Shown here: in pieces, positions 7,429 through 7,771 of the stretch | How the letters are laid out: each line of letters starts with the position of its first letter | How positions within the stretch are numbered: position 1 is the stretch's first letter | Source of the DNA: an uncultured bacterium | GTDB taxonomy: Bacteria > Bacteroidota > Bacteroidia > Bacteroidales > Paludibacteraceae | Reading direction: 5' to 3' | Length of the DNA stretch: 7,771 nt | Assembly: GCA_947074225.1 (NCBI GenBank) | Contig: CAMTOX010000080.1 | Coordinates: 1-7,771 of the forward strand | Notes under the pieces: model-generated | Told to the model about the DNA's origin: nothing | The model's database searches: none | What the model saw: the letters and a program-made list of their open reading frames with translations, nothing else | Translations under genes and position numbers: made by a program

Positions 7429-7436
7429 CAAAAATA
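7429..7436 (-). promoter_or_regulatory. Candidate dnaB-proximal -7 element
   Basis: Minus-strand TATTTTTG matches TAnnTTTG exactly and would start transcription near 7422, giving a leader of about 75 bases to dnaB. The nearest TTTG upstream (7467-7464) is 27 bases away, longer than the usual 19-21, which lowers confidence. It overlaps the 9-base tandem repeat. Confidence 0.3.
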
Positions 7437-7447
7437 GTAAAAATAGT
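7430..7447. repeat. Perfect 9-base tandem repeat
   Basis: AAAAATAGT occurs twice without a gap (7430-7438 and 7439-7447). The first copy overlaps a candidate -7 element of dnaB, so copy-number change could alter promoter spacing. It may equally be simple AT-rich slippage. Confidence 0.6.
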
Positions 7448-7525
7448 CCACTTTTCAGTCATACAAAACACTTTTCAACGCCATTTAAGAAAGGATTTTT
7501 CAACAAATAAAGAGTGCTTTATGAA

Positions 7526-7556
7526 CAAAGTTATCAACAATATGTTGATAAGTAAA
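7526..7556 (-). promoter_or_regulatory. Candidate dnaB promoter, distal
   Basis: Minus-strand TAACTTTG (7533-7526) matches the Bacteroidota -7 form TAnnTTTG exactly, and 19 bases upstream TTTA (7556-7553) matches three of four bases of the -33 TTTG. Transcription would start near 7519, leaving a leader of about 170 bases. Spacing is better than for the proximal candidate. A perfect inverted repeat fills its spacer. Confidence 0.4.
7531..7551. promoter_or_regulatory. Perfect 9-base inverted repeat with DnaA-box-like arms, candidate operator
   Basis: TTATCAACA (7531-7539) is followed after 3 bases by its exact reverse complement TGTTGATAA (7543-7551). Each arm differs at one base from the classical DnaA box TTATCCACA. 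The repeat occupies the spacer between the candidate -33 and -7 elements, the usual place for a repressor to act. It could be a DnaA-controlled operator, a site for another dimeric regulator, or a simple hairpin; DnaA binding is inference. Confidence 0.45.
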
Positions 7557-7580
7557 TAATAATAAAAACCAAAATAAAGC

Positions 7581-7656
7581 AGATAAACAATCTACATATT
7601 CTATTGATAGATAAACAATAGAAATAATTAACACTAAATAATTAGCAAATAAACAA
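7581..7656. repeat. AGATAAACAAT direct repeats and a related third copy
   Basis: AGATAAACAAT occurs at 7581-7591 and 7609-7619, 28 bases apart, and the core ATAAACAA recurs at 7649-7656. The second copy forms the right side of an inverted repeat in which CTATTG (7601-7606) pairs with CAATAG (7616-7621) around a 9-base loop. Iterated short motifs like this can be regulator sites or origin-type repeats; the region is AT-rich, so chance contributes. Confidence 0.4.
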
Positions 7657-7724
7657 CATTAAGCACCCTCACTTATAAAACAGAATCAGAAATAGAAGAT
7701 TTGTTGATTTTGCAAACGAATGTT

Positions 7725-7771
7725 AGATCGGAAGAGCACACGTCTGAACTCCAGTCACATTCAGAAATCTC
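7725..7771 (+). other. Illumina TruSeq adapter and index, sequencing artefact
   Basis: From AGATCGGAAGAGC at 7725 the sequence matches the 34-base TruSeq read-1 3' adapter to 7758. An 8-base index ATTCAGAA (7759-7766, the TruSeq HT D705 index from memory) and ATCTC, the first five bases of the constant part that follows the index, complete it. These 47 bases are untrimmed library adapter at a contig end, not genomic DNA. Any ORF or homology running past 7724 is false. Confidence 0.98.

Larger units (their letters stand above)
7349..7724. other. AT-rich repeat-containing non-coding region upstream of dnaB
   Basis: 376 genomic bases with no credible gene on either strand. It contains two candidate minus-strand promoters, a 9-base tandem repeat, a perfect 9-base inverted repeat resembling DnaA boxes, an 11-base direct repeat, a 6-base-arm inverted repeat, TTTTCA motifs at 7452, 7472 and 7497 and an 8-base palindrome TTTGCAAA at 7709-7716. 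The density of short repeats is higher than in the other gaps. It is probably the dnaB control region; the neighbouring gene beyond 7724 is not in the window. Confidence 0.6.

Noticed and set aside
7521..7559. 12-codon plus-strand ORF (MNKVINNMLISK) upstream of dnaB
   Set aside because: Too short to support, and its sequence is explained by the inverted repeat at 7531-7551.
1..7724. Defence system, prophage, insertion sequence, CRISPR array or starch-utilisation (SusCD) locus
   Set aside because: Searched by eye for transposase, nuclease, Cas, TonB-dependent receptor and repeat-spacer patterns; none found. All five genes belong to families expected in a normal chromosome.
7720..7771. Possible start of a plus-strand gene at the ATG at 7720
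   Set aside because: Only five genomic bases remain before the adapter; the rest of the frame is adapter-derived.

Overview
The window is a stretch of ordinary chromosome from a member of the Bacteroidota, most likely order Bacteroidales. The grounds are the protein sequences (DnaB, a Bacteroidota-type Crp/Fnr regulator, a TIGR00733-like OPT transporter), low GC by eye, no Shine-Dalgarno sequence before any start, and matches to the Bacteroidota promoter form (TTTG, about 19 bases, TAnnTTTG). All five genes lie on the minus strand, so transcription runs from high to low coordinates: dnaB, OPT transporter, Crp/Fnr regulator, TPR protein, ridA. No mobile element, CRISPR array, tRNA, rRNA or phage gene was seen.

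Region by region: 7725-7771 is not genomic. It is Illumina TruSeq adapter followed by an index, so the biological sequence ends at 7724. 7349-7724 is an AT-rich non-coding region upstream of dnaB with several short direct and inverted repeats. The best is a perfect 9-base inverted repeat whose arms are one base from the DnaA box, and it fills the spacer of a candidate promoter. 5810-7348 is the replicative helicase dnaB, intact and without an intein. 5684-5809 is a short gap with an imperfect hairpin and a weak promoter candidate. 3686-5683 is the OPT-family transporter, followed by a strong intrinsic terminator at 3626-3669. 3350-3629 is non-coding and is the likely control region of the Crp/Fnr regulator at 2663-3349. 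A 99-base gap with a hairpin leads to the 748-residue TPR protein at 317-2563. A 57-base gap then leads to ridA, which runs off the window at base 1.

The genes do not form one pathway. The strong terminator splits them into a dnaB/OPT block and a Crp-TPR-RidA block. The second block may be one transcript, since no convincing promoter is visible in either of its internal gaps. The regulator keeps its DNA-binding domain but lacks the Glu and Arg that bind cAMP in E. coli CRP.

No clearly new biological system is visible. The items most worth a second look are the adapter at the contig end, the palindrome upstream of dnaB, and the uncharacterised N-terminal two thirds of the TPR protein.
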